Source: Larkinella insperata
GTDB taxonomy: Bacteria; Bacteroidota; Bacteroidia; Cytophagales; Spirosomataceae
Length of the DNA: 64,000 nt
NCBI RefSeq assembly: GCF_026248825.1
Contig: NZ_CP110973.1
Location: 248,001-312,000, forward strand
Reading direction: 5' to 3'
Part shown: positions 62,510 through 64,000 of the stretch, piece by piece
Position numbering within the stretch: the first letter of the stretch is position 1
Layout: each line of letters begins with the position of its first letter
Notes under the pieces: model-generated
What the model was told of the DNA's origin: nothing
What the model saw: only the letters and a program-made list of their open reading frames with translations
Database searches by the model: none
Position numbers and translations under genes: made by a program

Positions 62510-64000
62510 ATGCAAGTTTCCGGCAATCTCCTCAACCTTTTCGACCGCACCATCCGATTCAGCCAGTTGACCATCGAACAGGGCCGAATTCACCAGATTG
62601 ACGAACTGGGTCCAGAGCGTCCCGGCGAACCGTACCTGCTCCCCGGCTTCGTCGACGCCCACGTTCACGTTGAAAGTTCGTTGCTGACGCCCGCCCAGTT
62701 TGCCCGGCTGGCGGTGGTTCACGGTACGGTTGCGACGGTGTCGGACCCGCACGAGATCGGAAACGTCCTGGGCATGGACGGCGTAGAATACATGATTGCG
62801 GATGGCCAACGGACGCCCTTCAAATTTTGCTTTGGTGCTCCCTCCTGCGTCCCGGCAACTACCTTCGAAACCGCCGGGGCTACCATCGGGGTGCGGGATA
62901 TCCGGCGGCTGTTGGGGTTGAAAGAAATCGGGTATCTGGCCGAAATGATGAATTTTCCGGGCGTTCTGAACCAGGATCCGGACGTGATGGCTAAAATCGC
63001 GCTGGCCAACGCCTTCAACAAACCCATCGACGGCCACGCCCCCGGTCTGCGGGGCAACGACGCCCAGCGGTACATTGATGCCGGCATGAGCACGGACCAC
63101 GAATGCTTTACCTACGACGAAGGGCTCGACAAGGTGCAGCGCGGCATGAACATCCTGATTCGCGAAGGCAGCGCAGCCAAGAACTTCGAAGCCCTGATTC
63201 CGCTGCTGGCCGAGTTTCCCGAAAAAATCATGTTCTGTTCCGACGATAAACACCCCGATAGTTTGGTCGAGGGCCACATCAACCAGTTGGTCAAACGGGC
63301 GCTGGCGCAAGGACACGCTATTTTTGACGTTTTGCGGGCGGCCTGCATGAATCCGGTGCTTCATTACCGGTTGCCGGTGGGGCTGTTGCGCGAAGGCGAT
63401 TCCGCCGACTTTATTCTGGTGCAGGATCTGGACGAATTTACGATTCAGAAAACCGTTATCAACGGAGCGGTTGTGGCGGAGAACGGTATTTCCTTCCTGC
63501 CTGACCTCCGCAGCGAACACGTCAACCAGTTTAACTGTCAGCCCAAAAAGCCGTCGGATTTTGAAATTTTAGCAGACAGTACGGATTCGGTCAGCCTTCA
63601 GGTCATTGAGGCTCTTGACGGCCAGCTAATCACGAACAACCTGCCGCTGCCGCCCCGCATCACCGACAACCGGCTGGTGGCCGACGTACCGCGCGATATT
63701 CTGAAAATGACCGTCGTTAACCGTTACCAGGAGGCCGCGCCCGCGCTGGCGTTCATCAAAAACTTTGGTTTGAAAAAAGGAGCCATCGCGTCTTCCGTTG
63801 GGCACGATTCGCACAACATTGTTGCCGTTGGCTGCGACGACGAAAGCCTTTGTCAGGCGATTAACCTGGTTGTCGAAGCCCGGGGCGGGTTGAGCGCCGT
63901 GGCCGGGCCGGACCAGACCCTGTTGCTGCCCCTGCCCATCGCGGGCCTGATGACCGACACCGACGGTTATGCGGTTGCAGAACGGTACACCGCCATCGAC
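62510..64000 (+). CDS. ade: Adenine deaminase, 3'-truncated by the window edge
   Basis: Metal-dependent deaminase converting adenine to hypoxanthine and ammonia. The ATG at 62510 opens a frame of 497 codons that runs off the end of the window with no stop. LPGFVDAHVHVESSLLTPAQF holds the metal-binding His51 and His53, and VATVSDPHEIGNVLG, DGHAPGLRG, STDHECFTYDEG and FCSDDKHPDSL give the remaining active-site signals. The C-terminal adenine-deaminase domain (ASSVGHDSHNIVAVGCDDE) has begun. Family members have about 540-600 residues, so most of the gene is seen. The plus-strand coding is decisive over a long antisense frame in the same place. Confidence 0.94.
   Translation, partial: MQVSGNLLNLFDRTIRFSQLTIEQGRIHQIDELGPERPGEPYLLPGFVDAHVHVESSLLTPAQFARLAVVHGTVATVSDPHEIGNVLGMDGVEYMIADGQRTPFKFCFGAPSCVPATTFETAGATIGVRDIRRLLGLKEIGYLAEMMNFPGVLNQDPDVMAKIALANAFNKPIDGHAPGLRGNDAQRYIDAGMSTDHECFTYDEGLDKVQRGMNILIREGSAAKNFEALIPLLAEFPEKIMFCSDDKHPDSLVEGHINQLVKRALAQGHAIFDVLRAACMNPVLHYRLPVGLLREGDSADFILVQDLDEFTIQKTVINGAVVAENGISFLPDLRSEHVNQFNCQPKKPSDFEILADSTDSVSLQVIEALDGQLITNNLPLPPRITDNRLVADVPRDILKMTVVNRYQEAAPALAFIKNFGLKKGAIASSVGHDSHNIVAVGCDDESLCQAINLVVEARGGLSAVAGPDQTLLLPLPIAGLMTDTDGYAVAERYTAID

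Noticed and set aside
62375..63520. A 381-codon open frame on the minus strand
   Set aside because: The plus strand encodes adenine deaminase with all active-site motifs. The minus-strand product has no recognisable features.

Overview
The window looks like chromosomal DNA of a free-living Bacteroidota bacterium of the Cytophagales, most like Spirosoma/Larkinella relatives. This is an inference from content: two SusC/SusD pairs, two PorP/SprF proteins beside a giant adhesin with a type B C-terminal sorting domain of the type IX secretion system (T9SS), several CarboxypepD_reg and FG-GAP proteins, few recognisable Shine-Dalgarno sites and Bacteroidota-type promoter boxes (TTG-N19-TAnnTTTG). 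No rRNA, tRNA, phage, insertion sequence or CRISPR array was seen.

Layout. 1-7.6 kb holds housekeeping and transport genes: the end of a ChrA chromate transporter, a Gfo/Idh/MocA oxidoreductase, an ABC exporter, a small iron-permease-family protein, a thioredoxin/TPR protein and a glycosyltransferase. 7.7-23.3 kb is a minus-strand surface module: a 3,600-3,700-residue Ig/DUF11 adhesin, PorP/SprF, an OmpA/PD40 protein and a second PorP/SprF. 23.5-29.1 kb holds a TolB-like outer-membrane protein, a DAO-type oxidoreductase, cmk and an acetyltransferase. 29.2-32.9 kb is a lutABC L-lactate oxidation locus interrupted by an XRE regulator/membrane protein pair.

33.8-62.4 kb is dominated by a locus for fucose-containing glycans. 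It encodes a mutarotase, FucP, an SDR (putative L-fucose dehydrogenase), an amidohydrolase (L-fuconolactonase), a fumarylacetoacetate-hydrolase-family enzyme, a secreted alpha/beta hydrolase, a GH29 alpha-L-fucosidase, a vanadium haloperoxidase/FG-GAP pair, two SusC/SusD pairs, a cytochrome-c/FG-GAP fusion, a second SDR and a UxaA-family dehydratase. Together these give every step of a non-phosphorylating L-fucose route: fucosidase releases L-fucose; FucP imports it; the mutarotase and dehydrogenase give the lactone; the lactonase gives L-fuconate; the UxaA enzyme (by inference) gives 2-keto-3-deoxy-L-fuconate; the second SDR oxidises it; and the FAH-family enzyme cleaves the diketo acid to pyruvate and lactate. 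The L-lactate made would feed the nearby lutABC genes. The window ends inside an adenine deaminase gene.

The less expected structures are: a four-helix-bundle gene with one in-frame stop, lying between FAH and lactonase genes and bounded by a perfect 17-bp inverted repeat; degenerate heptamer/octamer repeats at gene borders in the fucose region; a 42-codon remnant of a second haloperoxidase; identical 510-bp tandem repeats inside the adhesin gene; a cryptic ~110-residue extension before the adhesin signal peptide; and an SDR whose catalytic Lys is Asn.
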